From Rhizobium sp. SG_E_25_P2 (GTDB lineage: Bacteria > Pseudomonadota > Alphaproteobacteria > Rhizobiales > Rhizobiaceae), in the NCBI RefSeq assembly GCF_029892285.1, contig NZ_JARXVM010000001.1, forward strand, positions 558,001-622,000: 64,000 nt of DNA, in the 5' to 3' direction. Position numbers and translations under genes: made by a program. The notes under the pieces are model-generated. The model was not told the origin of the DNA. It saw nothing but the letters and a program-made list of their open reading frames with translations, and made no database searches. The stretch's first letter is position 1; each line of letters opens with the position of its first letter. This document shows positions 55,563 to 64,000 of this stretch, in pieces.

Positions 55563-56441
55563 ATGGCCGAAGACGAAGTTCACAAGCCCGTCACACTGGA
55601 TATCGGTGGGGAGAAACGCGTGTTCGACATCGAGAATCCGCAATTGCCGGAATGGATCTCGGCGGAGGCGCTTGGGTCCGGCGGCTATCCCTATAAGAAA
55701 AAGCTCGACGAGGTCGAATACGCCAAGACGCTTGAGAGCTTGCAGGAGGAATTGGTCAAGGTTCAATTCTGGCAGCAGGACACCGGCGCGCGGGTGATCT
55801 GCCTGTTCGAGGGCCGTGACGCCGCCGGCAAGGGCGGGGCGATCCAGGCAATCATGTCCTATATGAATCCCCGCAACGCCCGCATCGTGGCGCTGACCAA
55901 GCCGACGGAAACCGAAAAGGGACAATGGTATTTCCAGCGCTACATCTCCGCCTTTCCGACGCGGGGAGAATTCGTGAATTTCGATCGCTCCTGGTATAAT
56001 CGCGCCGGCGTCGAACCGGTCATGGGTTTCTGCACGCCGGATCAATACGAAGATTTTCTCGGAGACGCGCCGCGGCTGGAAAAGCTGATCACCGGCGACA
56101 GCATTCATTTCTTCAAATTCTACATAGATATCGGCCGAGAGATGCAGCTGAGACGCTTTCATGACCGCCGACACAGCAAGCTGAAATGCTGGAAACTGTC
56201 GCCAATGGACATCGCGGCTTTGACGAAATGGGACGATTACACCCAAAAGCGCGACCGGATGCTCAAGGAAACCCATACCGACCACGCCCCATGGACGACC
56301 GTACGCGGCAATGACAAACGCCGGGCCCGGCTCAACATCATCCGCTCTGTGCTCGGAGCGCTTGATTACAAGGGCAAAGACAAGAAGGCGATCGGCGAGA
56401 TCGACGGCAAGATTCTCGGCGGCCCTAAAATTCTAAAATGA
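55563..56441 (+). CDS. ppk2: Polyphosphate kinase 2 (PPK2 class I)
   Basis: A 292-residue kinase of the PPK2 family. It has the Walker A-like segment [15 protein letters not shown], the Walker B-like [18 protein letters not shown], and the lid segment [20 protein letters not shown]. Such enzymes move phosphate between polyphosphate and nucleoside diphosphates, usually favouring GTP or ATP formation. The ATG at 55563 has GGAGGAG 6 bases upstream, better than starts at 55476 or 55491. It is divergent from phoR, which ties polyphosphate use to phosphate sensing. Confidence 0.9.
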   Translation: MAEDEVHKPVTLDIGGEKRVFDIENPQLPEWISAEALGSGGYPYKKKLDEVEYAKTLESLQEELVKVQFWQQDTGARVICLFEGRDAAGKGGAIQAIMSYMNPRNARIVALTKPTETEKGQWYFQRYISAFPTRGEFVNFDRSWYNRAGVEPVMGFCTPDQYEDFLGDAPRLEKLITGDSIHFFKFYIDIGREMQLRRFHDRRHSKLKCWKLSPMDIAALTKWDDYTQKRDRMLKETHTDHAPWTTVRGNDKRRARLNIIRSVLGALDYKGKDKKAIGEIDGKILGGPKILK

Positions 56442-56449
56442 TCCGGCCC

Positions 56450-56482
56450 AAAAAGACGAAAGCGGCCTCTCGGCCGCTTTCG
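56450..56482 (-). terminator. Rho-independent terminator of gcrA
   Basis: CGAAAGCGGCC (56457-56467) and GGCCGCTTTCG (56472-56482) form a perfect 11-bp stem with loop TCTC. On the minus strand the stem is followed by TCTTTTT. It lies 23 bases after the gcrA stop; the convergent ppk2 gene may also use the stem. Confidence 0.85.
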
Positions 56483-56504
56483 TGATCTGACTGAGGTTCA
56501 CCGA

Positions 56505-57056
56505 TCACCGAACACGGCGACGCTCAGCAGACGGCTGATAGGCCAGCCGCTGATGGAAGGTGCAGTAAGGCGACGTGTCGGGAGAATCATTGCCGCAGAA
56601 GCAGAAATCTTCCTTGAGCGGATCGCCGAGCGGCCATTTGCAGGTGCGCTCGGTAAGTCGGATCAGCGGCACGCGACGGAAAATCGGCACGACCACATTG
56701 TGCGACGACGACGTCTCGACGACCTCCATCGCATCCATCTCGACCTCTTCCTTCAGCATCGTCGCGCCCGCAGGACGCGCAACGGTGCGGGTGACAGGCC
56801 GCTGCTGGGCGAAGCTCGTCTGCGCCGGCCGCGCCGCGACCGGCTGCGTCACGGCGGGACGTTTGGGCGCGCGCGATGGCGCTGCGCCACCCGACTTGGC
56901 GCGACCGGGGAGATTGAGGCGATGAACCTTGCCGATGACCGCATTGCGGCTTACGCCGCCCAGCTGGGCTGCGATCTGGCTGGCGCTCAAGCCTTCGGAC
57001 CAAAGCTTTTTAAGCCTTTCGACGCGTTCGTCAGTCCAGTTTACGCTGTTTTCCAT
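56505..57056 (-). CDS. gcrA: Cell-cycle regulator GcrA
   Basis: A 183-residue protein of the alphaproteobacterial GcrA family. The N-terminal helix-turn-helix begins at WTDERVERLKKLWSEGLSA and contains GGVSRNAVIGKVHRLNLPGR. A long Ala/Pro/Arg linker follows, and the C-terminal domain holds four cysteines (TCKWPLGDP, FCFCGNDSPDTSPYC). GcrA works with sigma-70 RNA polymerase and prefers promoters with methylated GANTC. The start at 57056 gives the standard MENSVNWTDE N-terminus. Five GANTC sites lie upstream. Confidence 0.95.
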   Translation of the reverse strand: MENSVNWTDERVERLKKLWSEGLSASQIAAQLGGVSRNAVIGKVHRLNLPGRAKSGGAAPSRAPKRPAVTQPVAARPAQTSFAQQRPVTRTVARPAGATMLKEEVEMDAMEVVETSSSHNVVVPIFRRVPLIRLTERTCKWPLGDPLKEDFCFCGNDSPDTSPYCTFHQRLAYQPSAERRRVR

Positions 57057-57458
57057 GGGGCGTTCCTTCTGGCGGAATCCCTCACCGAGGCCCGGCGCTG
57101 CCGAAGCTCGAAACGCTCTACATTTCCGGTGACTAGTTCCGCCGCATGCAGGTCTAGTAATCTGTTCGTAAGGTAGTGACCGCGTGACTCCGTGACAAGG
57201 CCGAGGCGATTCCCGGGGAATCGTTTTTCGAGTTATCCCCAAGATTGATTTGTCAATCAGATTCGCGCTGGTCCGTTTCGGGACGTCCATCACACCGTTT
57301 CGCGCTGGCGCTACTGACTTTCAATTGTGGGTTTTTGTTGACGGATCCCCGGGAATTGTGCAATTTGCCGGCGCCGCCCGATAGGGCGGCATTTTTCGTT
57401 TTCGCTTGTGGAAAATGCAAGCAACGCCTGCCTGAAACATGACGGAAGGATGACAGCC
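57057..57458. promoter_or_regulatory. gcrA-argD intergenic region
   Basis: This 402-base divergent region holds no gene. It contains GANTC at 57075-57079, 57186-57190, 57208-57212, 57218-57222 and 57260-57264. The third and fourth sites form the palindrome GATTCCCGGGGAATC. On the argD side there is a terminator-like hairpin at 57373-57402. Clustered CcrM sites fit cell-cycle control of gcrA through methylation state. Confidence 0.65.
57373..57402 (+). terminator. Terminator-like hairpin in the argD leader
   Basis: GCCGCCC-GATA-GGGCGGC (57373-57390) is followed by ATTTTTCGTTTT. It is a good intrinsic terminator on the plus strand, 57 bases before the argD start, with no gene ending upstream of it. 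It may attenuate argD or stop divergent antisense transcripts. Confidence 0.65.
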
Positions 57459-58649
57459 ATGGCCGCTACCTCGCCCCTTTACGAGACCTATGCCCGCGCG
57501 CCCCTCCGTTTCGAGCGAGGCGAAGGCGTCTGGCTGATCACCGAAGACGGTGAGCGTTATCTCGATTTCGCCGCCGGCGTCGCGGTCAATGTGCTCGGGC
57601 ACAGCCATCCGCATCTGGTGGAGGCGCTGAAGGCGCAAGCCGAGAAGCTTTGGCATACATCCAATCTTTATCAGGCGCCCGGCCAGGAAAAACTCGGCGA
57701 GCGGCTGATCGAGAACACCTTCGCCGACAAGGTGTTCTTCACCAATTCAGGCGCAGAGGCGCTGGAATGCGCGATCAAGACCGCGCGCCGCTATCACTAT
57801 TCCAAGGGCCAGCCGGATCGCTACCACATCATCACTTTTGAAGGCGCCTTTCATGGCCGCACAATTGCGACCATCGCCGCCGGCGGCCAGCAGAAATATA
57901 TCGATGGCTTCGGCCCCAAGGCTCCGGGCTTTGATCAGGTTCCCTTCGAGGATCTCGACGCCGTCAAGGCGGCGATCACCGAGGCCACGGCCGGCATTCT
58001 GCTCGAGCCGGTGCAGGGCGAAGGCGGCCTCAGGACGTTCTCGCCGGAATTCCTGAAGGAGATCCGCGCGCTGTGCGACGAACATGGCCTTTTGCTGCTG
58101 TTCGACGAAGTCCAATGCGGCGTGGGCCGCACGGGCACGCTGTTCGCCTATATGCAGATGGGCGTGACGCCCGATATCATGGCGGTCGCCAAGGGCATTG
58201 GCGGCGGCTTTCCGATGGGCGCGTGCCTGGCGACCGCCGAAGCGGCCTCCGGCATGGTGGCCGGCACGCATGGCTCCACCTATGGCGGCAATCCGCTGGC
58301 CATGGCGGTGGGCAACGCCGTGCTCGACGTTGTGCTGTCGGATGGTTTCCTCCAGCATGTGAGGGATCTCGGCCTGCAGTTCCGCCAGGAACTGGAAGGA
58401 TTGAAGGACCGGTTCCCCGACGTGATCGAGGAAATCCGCGGCCGCGGGCTGATGATCGGCGTCAAGGCCAGGGTTCCCGCCGGCGACCTGTTGCAGGCTC
58501 TACGCGACGAACATGTCCTGACGGTGATGGCCGGCGATAATGTGGTGCGCGTGCTGCCGCCGCTGATCACGACGGCAGAAGAAGCTCGCGAGGGCCTGGC
58601 GCGACTGGAAAAGGCTGCGGAGAAACTGCGCGCGGAAAAGCTGCGATGA
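57459..58649 (+). CDS. argD: Acetylornithine aminotransferase
   Basis: A 396-residue class III PLP aminotransferase. It has [17 protein letters not shown], the PLP-ring aspartate in [15 protein letters not shown], and the Schiff-base Lys in [14 protein letters not shown]. It makes N-acetylornithine in arginine biosynthesis. The ATG at 57459 follows GGAAGGA by 8 bases; the ATG at 57450 lies inside that ribosome site. It is followed by argF 57 bases later. Confidence 0.93.
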   Translation: MAATSPLYETYARAPLRFERGEGVWLITEDGERYLDFAAGVAVNVLGHSHPHLVEALKAQAEKLWHTSNLYQAPGQEKLGERLIENTFADKVFFTNSGAEALECAIKTARRYHYSKGQPDRYHIITFEGAFHGRTIATIAAGGQQKYIDGFGPKAPGFDQVPFEDLDAVKAAITEATAGILLEPVQGEGGLRTFSPEFLKEIRALCDEHGLLLLFDEVQCGVGRTGTLFAYMQMGVTPDIMAVAKGIGGGFPMGACLATAEAASGMVAGTHGSTYGGNPLAMAVGNAVLDVVLSDGFLQHVRDLGLQFRQELEGLKDRFPDVIEEIRGRGLMIGVKARVPAGDLLQALRDEHVLTVMAGDNVVRVLPPLITTAEEAREGLARLEKAAEKLRAEKLR

Positions 58650-58706
58650 GGCTTGGTCGCCTCGGTCTTTCCCGCTAGTCTTTCTTTTTCGCAGTCCAAG
58701 GAACAT

Positions 58707-59627
58707 ATGATGACGTCCCACCGGCATTTTCTCGATCTTTCCGCCGTTTCCGCCAACGATCTCCGGCTTATCCTCGACGACGCCAAGACCCGCAAGGCCG
58801 CAACGCGCGAGGGTGTGGCCGGCAAGCCGCTCGCCGGCAAGATGCTGGCGATGATCTTCGAGAAGCCGTCTACCCGCACCCGCGTGTCCTTTGATGTCGG
58901 CATGCGCCAGCTCGGCGGCGAGACGCTATTTCTGTCCGGCACAGAAATGCAATTGGGTCGCGCCGAGACGATCGGCGACACGGCCAAGGTCCTGTCGCGT
59001 TATGTCGACGCCATCATGATCCGCACCACTGATCACAATCGCCTCACCGAACTCGCCGAACACGCCACGGTGCCCGTCATCAACGGCCTGACCGACGCCA
59101 CCCATCCCTGCCAAATCATGGCCGACATCCTCACCTTCGAGGAGCATCGCGGCCCCGTGAAGGGCAAGACGATCGCCTGGACCGGCGACGGCAACAATGT
59201 GCTGCATTCGCTCGTCGAAGGTTCGGCGCGGTTCGGCTATCGCATGAACATGGCTGTTCCACTCGGTTCGGAGCCCGACGACAAGTTCCTCAACTGGGCG
59301 CGCAACAATGGCGGCGAGATCATGCTCTGCCATGACGCCGACCGCGCCGTGGACGGTGTGGATTGCGTGGTCACCGACACCTGGGTGTCGATGAACCAGG
59401 AACATAAGGCGCGCGGCCACAATGTCTTCATGCCATTTCAGGTCAATGCCGAACTGATGAAGAAGGCTGACCCCAAGGCGCTGTTCATGCATTGCCTGCC
59501 CGCCCATCGCGGCGAGGAAGTAACCGACGACGTGATCGATGGGCCGCAATCGGTGGTGTTCGACGAGGCTGAGAACCGCCTGCATGCGCAGAAATCGGTG
59601 CTTGCCTGGTGCCTCGGCGCTATCTGA
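58707..59627 (+). CDS. argF: Ornithine carbamoyltransferase
   Basis: A 306-residue transcarbamylase. It has the carbamoyl phosphate motif [15 protein letters not shown], the HPCQ motif in [12 protein letters not shown], and the ornithine-site motif [11 protein letters not shown]. It makes citrulline from ornithine. AAGGAAC precedes tandem ATG codons at 58707 and 58710. It forms an arginine operon with argD. Confidence 0.95.
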   Translation: MMTSHRHFLDLSAVSANDLRLILDDAKTRKAATREGVAGKPLAGKMLAMIFEKPSTRTRVSFDVGMRQLGGETLFLSGTEMQLGRAETIGDTAKVLSRYVDAIMIRTTDHNRLTELAEHATVPVINGLTDATHPCQIMADILTFEEHRGPVKGKTIAWTGDGNNVLHSLVEGSARFGYRMNMAVPLGSEPDDKFLNWARNNGGEIMLCHDADRAVDGVDCVVTDTWVSMNQEHKARGHNVFMPFQVNAELMKKADPKALFMHCLPAHRGEEVTDDVIDGPQSVVFDEAENRLHAQKSVLAWCLGAI

Positions 59628-59713
59628 ACATACTTGAAACGGTCGGGCGATCGCCTATTTACCTCCCTTCAAAAGAAGGGCATGACATCGCATGCCGCAT
59701 AGTCGAGACCATC

Positions 59714-60706
59714 ATGACAGTGGAAATCAACAATCCCGGGGGCGCCGCCCCCTTAGCCGGTGATGACCGGGTCGTGCCGTTCCAGGTGGAGGGGCTCGAT
59801 GTGCGCGGACGCGCCGTCACGCTCGGCCCGCTGACCAACGGCATCCTGTCGCGGCACAATTATCCCGCCCCCGTCGCGCGTCTTCTTTCGGAGACGATCG
59901 CGCTGACCGTGCTGCTCGGCACCTCGCTGAAATTCGAGGGCAAGCTGATCGTGCAGACGCAGACCGATGGGCCGGTCAATTTCCTGGTGGCGGATTTCAC
60001 CGCGCCCGAAGCCGTGCGCGCTTATGCCCGTTTCGACGAGGACGCATTGGCGGCGGCCGTGAAGGCCGGCGAGACCGAGCCGCATCAATTGTTGGGCAAA
60101 GGCGTGCTGGCTTTCACCATCGACCAGGGCGCCCATATGCAGCGTTATCAGGGCATCGTGGCGCTTGACGGCGAAACACTTGAGGAAGCGGCGGCGGCCT
60201 ATTTCCGCCAGTCGGAGCAGATCCCCACCAAAGTGAGGCTGGCTTCGGCCGAACTGTTCGACCGCGACGAAGACGGCAAGCCGCGTCACAGCTATCGCGC
60301 CGGCGGGTTGGTGGTGCAGTTTCTGCCAGAAGCGCCCGAACGCATGCGCCACAAGGATCTGCATGGCGGCGATGGCGACACCAGCCATGACTTCGAAGAA
60401 GACGACACCTGGTCGGAAGCGCAGATGCTCGCCTCCACCGCCGGGCTTGAAGAGCTGACCGACCCCGATGTCGGCGTCGAACGGCTGCTGTTCCGGCTGT
60501 TCCACGAGCGCGGCGTGCGTGTCTACGACGCCCAACCGGTCTATGACCGCTGCAGCTGTTCGGAAGACAAGATCCGCGGCGTGCTCTCGGGCTTCTCGGC
60601 CGAAGAAATCGCCTCGACCATCGAGGACGGCGAAATACAGGTGACTTGCGAATTCTGCTCGTCGCGCTATCGTTTCAAGCCGGAAGAATTCATCGTCGCC
60701 AACTGA
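59714..60706 (+). CDS. hslO: Redox-regulated chaperone Hsp33
   Basis: A 330-residue Hsp33. The N-terminal chaperone domain has PVARLLSETIALTVLLGTSL and FLVADFTAPEAVRAYARF, and the C-terminal zinc redox switch has CSC and CEFC spaced as in the family. Oxidation releases zinc and switches on holdase activity. The ATG at 59714 (MTVEINN) is chosen, though its ribosome site is weak. It follows argF by 86 bases, an arrangement common in Rhizobiales. Confidence 0.93.
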   Translation: MTVEINNPGGAAPLAGDDRVVPFQVEGLDVRGRAVTLGPLTNGILSRHNYPAPVARLLSETIALTVLLGTSLKFEGKLIVQTQTDGPVNFLVADFTAPEAVRAYARFDEDALAAAVKAGETEPHQLLGKGVLAFTIDQGAHMQRYQGIVALDGETLEEAAAAYFRQSEQIPTKVRLASAELFDRDEDGKPRHSYRAGGLVVQFLPEAPERMRHKDLHGGDGDTSHDFEEDDTWSEAQMLASTAGLEELTDPDVGVERLLFRLFHERGVRVYDAQPVYDRCSCSEDKIRGVLSGFSAEEIASTIEDGEIQVTCEFCSSRYRFKPEEFIVAN

Positions 60707-60759
60707 TCGGGACGGCGCGCTTCGCGAAGCGAGGCGCGTGTTGCCGCATCCGCATAGGC

Positions 60760-61152
60760 TCAGTTGAGCGTGCGTTGCAGGCCCGGCGCATCCAGCGAAA
60801 AGGCGGGAATCGCCACGTCGAACATTTCACCGGAATCAGCCAGCATCTGGTAGTGGCCGAACATCATGCCCGAGGGCGTGTCGAGCGGGCAGCCGGAATT
60901 GTATTCATATGTGTCGCCGGGGCCGAGCACGGGCTGCTCGCCCACCACGCCGGGACCCGTGACTTCGTCGATCTGGCCATTCTCATCGGTAATGTGCCAA
61001 TATCTGTTCATCAGCTTCACCGTGGCCGCCGAATTGTTGGCGATGACAATTCTGTAGCCCCAGACATAGCGGCTGTCCGCCGGATCCGATTGCTCGGCCA
61101 GATAATAAGGCTCGACAGTGACTTCAATGCCCCTGGTCGTTTCTTGATACAT
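60760..61152 (-). CDS. apaG: ApaG (CorD) domain protein
   Basis: A 130-residue single-domain ApaG protein with an immunoglobulin-like fold. It opens [19 protein letters not shown] (19 residues), then has [37 protein letters not shown] (19 residues) and [10 protein letters not shown]. The family is linked to metal and nucleotide metabolism but has no settled reaction. The start at 61152 matches rhizobial ApaG proteins as I recall them; 61161 is also possible. It converges on hslO. Confidence 0.92.
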   Translation of the reverse strand: MYQETTRGIEVTVEPYYLAEQSDPADSRYVWGYRIVIANNSAATVKLMNRYWHITDENGQIDEVTGPGVVGEQPVLGPGDTYEYNSGCPLDTPSGMMFGHYQMLADSGEMFDVAIPAFSLDAPGLQRTLN

Positions 61153-61277
61153 GCCGCTCATCCGAGATCTGCAATTTTCATGGTATAAATTTCCTAACGT
61201 CTTTAACGGGCAAAGGTCAATATTCGGCGCGACCTTCAACGCCGCGCCGATTGCGAATGCAGAGAAATGCGGCAAAT

Positions 61278-61976
61278 TCAGGCGGTTGGCAATTCCGAAA
61301 CGCCGCCATGGGCTCCAGACCAGGGAAGCGGGTCGTTGAGGAAGGCTTCGACGGAGGCGAATGTCTCTTTATCGAACAGTTCCTGCTCCCGCGCCGCCGC
61401 CAGCACGTCACGCCAGGTGGCGATATGGTGCAGTTTGACCTCGCCATTGGCGAAGCGCTCTTCGGCTTGACTGAAGATGCCGTAGAAGAACAGCGCCATG
61501 CCGTGATCGACAACGCCGCCCGCCTTGCGCACGGCGTCGATGAACGTGAACATCGAGCCGCCGGCGGTGGTGAGATCCTCGATGACCAGCACGCGCGCGC
61601 CCGGCTTCATATCGCCTTCGATCTGCGCGGTGCGGCCGTGGCCCTTGGGCTGCTTGCGGACATAGATCATCGGCAGAGACAGTCGATCCGCCAGGAGCGC
61701 GGCGAAGGGAATGCCGGCCGTCTCGCCGCCCGCGATGCAATCGAACGCCTCGAAGCCTGCTTCCGCCGTGATCGTCGCGGCAGCGAAGTCCATGATGGCC
61801 GAGCGGATGCGCGGATAGGACAGGAGCTTCCGGCAATCGATATAGACAGGGCTGCGCATGCCCGAGGCGAGCTTGTAGGGATCGTCCGCCCGGAAATGCA
61901 CCGCCTTGATTTCCCACAGCATCCGCGCCATCAAGCGGGCATTGACGGACTTGTCGTTGAAGGCGTTGGAAAACAT
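61278..61976 (-). CDS. pyrE: Orotate phosphoribosyltransferase
   Basis: A 232-residue PRTase. The PRPP-binding motif is [20 protein letters not shown], with the flexible catalytic loop around [16 protein letters not shown]. It joins orotate and PRPP to make OMP. The start at 61976 (MFSNAFNDK) is typical of the alphaproteobacterial form. It is probably monocistronic; apaG follows in the same direction after 125 bases. Confidence 0.94.
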   Translation of the reverse strand: MFSNAFNDKSVNARLMARMLWEIKAVHFRADDPYKLASGMRSPVYIDCRKLLSYPRIRSAIMDFAAATITAEAGFEAFDCIAGGETAGIPFAALLADRLSLPMIYVRKQPKGHGRTAQIEGDMKPGARVLVIEDLTTAGGSMFTFIDAVRKAGGVVDHGMALFFYGIFSQAEERFANGEVKLHHIATWRDVLAAAREQELFDKETFASVEAFLNDPLPWSGAHGGVSELPTA

Positions 61977-62047
61977 CGGCGGACTCCTGCTCGGGTGAAA
62001 CTTATCGCGCTTAGCAGGAACGACAGCGCGATGGAAGCCGAAGCGGT

Positions 62048-62938
62048 TCAATCTTCGTCGAAGGCCGCCTCGATCCAGTTGGCAAAGGCGCGTGCGGCGG
62101 GCGTCAGGGCGGCGAATGATCGTGCGACGATGAAATAAGCTCCGCAATCACACTCGGCATCGAAAGGCGCGACCAGCGCCCCCCAAGCAAGCTCACCGTC
62201 AATCATCCGGGGATCAAACAGCGCTGCGCCATGGCCGCGCAAAGCCGCCTGAAGCGCCATGCCGCCATCGGCGAACACCGTGCCCTTCTCCGCAGGCGGC
62301 TCGACGCCGACGCTGCGGAACCAGTCGCTCCAACCGCTGCGGCTTTCTTCGTGCAAGAGCGGATGGATGGCGAGGTCGGCTGGTGAAGCGATGTGATGTT
62401 GGTCGATAAAGTCGCTCGTCATGACCGGCCGGCTGCGCGTCTGCATAAGCCTGTTTGTTTCCACCCTCGCCCATCGCGTCTCACCGCGACTATGGCGAAT
62501 GGCGAGATCCAAGCCGCCGCCGCGAAATTCTGCGAGACGCGGATCGGCGTCAATCTCGACATCGATGTCGGGGTGAAGACGGCTGAAATCCTGAATATGC
62601 GGCGCGAGCCACAACGCCGCAAAGGTCGGCTCGGCGCTGACTTTCACAGAGCCCGACAGCTGCTGGCTAGCGTCAGCGAGCGCCGCGTCGATGCGGTCAA
62701 AGCTAAGCGTCGTCTCGGCGAGCAGCGCGCGGCCTGTCTCGGTCAGTTCGACGCCGCGATGCACACGGGTGAAGAGCGGCTGGCCGATCAGGCTTTCCAG
62801 TTCGCGGATCTGCCGGCTGATCGCCGCCTGCGACACATAGAGTTCTTCCGCCGCCTTTGAAAAGCCGCCGAGCCGACCGGCGGATTCAAAGGCGCGCAAG
62901 GCGGTCAGAGGCAATCGGGCGCGCTTCATGGCTTCCAT
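62048..62938 (-). CDS. LysR-family regulator, GcvA-like
   Basis: A 296-residue LysR protein. It has the GcvA/AmpR-type N-terminus [19 protein letters not shown] and [20 protein letters not shown], and effector domain segments [17 protein letters not shown] and [16 protein letters not shown]. It lies 71 bases upstream of pyrE in the same direction, but pyrE control is not implied. The target is unknown. Confidence 0.85.
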   Translation of the reverse strand: MEAMKRARLPLTALRAFESAGRLGGFSKAAEELYVSQAAISRQIRELESLIGQPLFTRVHRGVELTETGRALLAETTLSFDRIDAALADASQQLSGSVKVSAEPTFAALWLAPHIQDFSRLHPDIDVEIDADPRLAEFRGGGLDLAIRHSRGETRWARVETNRLMQTRSRPVMTSDFIDQHHIASPADLAIHPLLHEESRSGWSDWFRSVGVEPPAEKGTVFADGGMALQAALRGHGAALFDPRMIDGELAWGALVAPFDAECDCGAYFIVARSFAALTPAARAFANWIEAAFDED

Positions 62939-63116
62939 AACTTCAGGTTATTCGAGAGGCCGACTATAGTCGTTTGAGCGCCGGCGGCAACGGGCGCATG
63001 ACAATGGCGAAAGGAGAAACGCCATGCTGACAGCCATTTACGACGTGCTGATGGAAACGATCCGCCTCTTGACCTTCACCCCCGGCGCGAGCCGAAGCGC
63101 CCCACGCCAACACGTC

Positions 63117-63471
63117 TCAGACGAGAGGCTCCGACCCAAAGCGGTTTTCTCCGACAGTCCCCGGCGTCGCAAGGAGATAGATCAGGATCAACCAGCCGAC
63201 CAGCGGCACGAACCCGATCAACAGCCACCAGCCGGACATGTCGCGGTCATGCAGACGGCGCACGCCAACAGCGATGCCGGGGATCAAGGTCGCGAGGCCG
63301 AATATGCCGCCGAGAAGGCCCATGCCGATAACCGTCTCGTCGATCACGCCCAGAACGAGCGTAGCGATCATGATGAACAGCACATACCACCAATATTCCG
63401 AGCGCCGCGCGCCCGGAGAACGTGGCGTAGTTGGTGGTCAAAACCGATTTGACCGCATCCTGAAATGTCAT
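63117..63471 (-). pseudogene. DUF805 membrane protein gene with a frameshift
   Basis: Two overlapping minus-strand frames together give one DUF805 protein. The first frame, from the ATG at 63471, encodes MTFQDAVKSVLTTNYATFSG, then RA. The second encodes RRSEYWWYVLFIMIATLVLG and goes on with the family motif VGVRRLHDRDMSGWWLLIGF to the stop at 63117. They would join as FSGRARRSEYWW if two bases were restored in the CG run at about 63405-63413. A 2-base deletion there (or a sequencing error) breaks the gene. GGGG and GACATC precede the start. It would be a small protein with three to four membrane helices. Confidence 0.8.
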
Positions 63472-63587
63472 GATGTCCCCCTGTGAGCAGATGGCCTGTC
63501 GCTGGCATAAACGGACAGGCCACTCCTATTATTCATATCTCCGTGACGGAGGCGAGCGGGAATTCCGACACCGTGACGGCGGCGCGC

Positions 63588-64000
63588 TTACTGCGCCGCT
63601 TCGATGATATGTTCGTGCAATTCACCCATGCGGTTCCAGGCGTCGAGGCCAGAAATCTTGTAGGCTTCGGCCAGTGTCGGATAATTGAAGGTATTCTCGA
63701 CGAAGTAATCGACCGTGCCCTTCAGGTTCAGCACCGCCTGGCCGATATGGATGAGTTCGGTCGCGCCCTCGCCGACGATGTGAACGCCGAGCAGACGGCG
63801 CGTTTTCAGCGAGAAGATCATCTTCAGCATGCCGTTGTCGAGACCCATGATATGGCCGCGCGAGGTCTCCCGGAAACGGGCGATGCCGCATTCATAGGGA
63901 ATGTGGCGCGCCTTGACCTCTTCCTCGGTCAGGCCGCAGGTCGAGATCTCCGGGACGGCATAGATGCCATAGGGGAAAAATTGCGGCGGATCGCAGGCTG
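63588..64000 (-). CDS. sthA: Soluble NAD(P)+ transhydrogenase (Si-specific), 3' part
   Basis: The reading frame is open from the window edge to the stop at 63588 and gives the last 137 residues. They include FFPYGIYAVPEISTCGLTEEE (ends: FFPYGIYAV, CGLTEEE), ARFRETSRGHIMG, MIFSLKTRRLLGVHIVGEGA, and ENTFNYPTLAEAYKISGLDA. This is the dimerisation domain of SthA, a flavoprotein disulfide reductase relative that moves reducing power between NADPH and NAD+. SthA-type enzymes lack the redox cysteines, but that part is outside the window. Confidence 0.88.
   Translation of the reverse strand, partial: ACDPPQFFPYGIYAVPEISTCGLTEEEVKARHIPYECGIARFRETSRGHIMGLDNGMLKMIFSLKTRRLLGVHIVGEGATELIHIGQAVLNLKGTVDYFVENTFNYPTLAEAYKISGLDAWNRMGELHEHIIEAAQ

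Noticed and set aside
60718-60731. Terminator between hslO and apaG
   Set aside because: CGCTTCGCGAAGCG is self-complementary but leaves almost no loop and has no T-tract on either strand.

Overview
The window is a GC-rich chromosomal segment from an alphaproteobacterium, most likely a member of the Hyphomicrobiales (Rhizobiales). The evidence is a GcrA cell-cycle regulator with a cluster of GANTC (CcrM) sites upstream, the order argD-argF-hslO-apaG next to a phoR-pstSCAB-phoU-phoB block, an Agrobacterium-type uronate oxidation pathway (Udh, Gli, Gci, KdgD), and many GntR-controlled catabolic operons with ABC or TRAP importers. I cannot name the genus. I see no insertion sequence, prophage, CRISPR array or rRNA operon. 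One tRNA gene, tRNA-Thr(CGT), is present.

Positions 1-45,000 are almost entirely catabolic. At 233-5501 there is a dihydroxypropanesulfonate-type dehydrogenase set: an SDR, a HisD-like HpsN candidate and a zinc ADH, followed by a HutC-type repressor and a kinase-fold protein, with HutC-like operators before the first two genes. At 6043-15124 a nine-gene valine degradation operon (ACT-domain protein, isobutyryl-CoA dehydrogenase, 3-hydroxyisobutyryl-CoA hydrolase, mmsB, enoyl-CoA hydratase, BCKDH E1alpha/E1beta/E2/E3) is transcribed away from an Lrp-family regulator. At 15936-22691 a ribose-class ABC importer has one permease fused to a strictosidine-synthase/SMP-30-like beta-propeller, with a second free propeller next to it. 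At 22843-27246 are a LysR regulator, an aldehyde dehydrogenase, an SDR and a decarboxylating dehydrogenase of unknown substrate.

At 27326-36337 a ten-gene minus-strand operon combines a PotABCD-like importer with a luciferase-like monooxygenase, a flavin reductase carrying a degenerate Nudix-like tail, an alpha/beta hydrolase, a PF06684 (DUF1185) protein, an aldehyde dehydrogenase and a NIPSNAP protein. It lies opposite a GntR/FCD regulator. Its enzyme set resembles the Rut pyrimidine ring-opening pathway without being it, and it is the best candidate here for an undescribed catabolic system. At 37196-44834 a uronate pathway (udh, kdgD, gci, gli) is paired with a DctPQM TRAP importer and its own GntR/FCD regulator; three copies of a shared motif mark the likely operators.

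Positions 45,000-64,000 are mostly core functions: a nitronate-monooxygenase-like flavoprotein, a single-pass membrane protein of unknown role, the phosphate regulon (phoR, pstSCAB, phoU, phoB with a PHO box, and a PPK2 polyphosphate kinase beside phoR), gcrA, argD, argF, hslO, apaG, pyrE, a GcvA-like LysR regulator, a frameshifted DUF805 gene and the 3' part of sthA cut by the window edge. Stem-loops follow the binding-protein genes of three transporter operons, and a terminator-like hairpin lies in the leader of argD.
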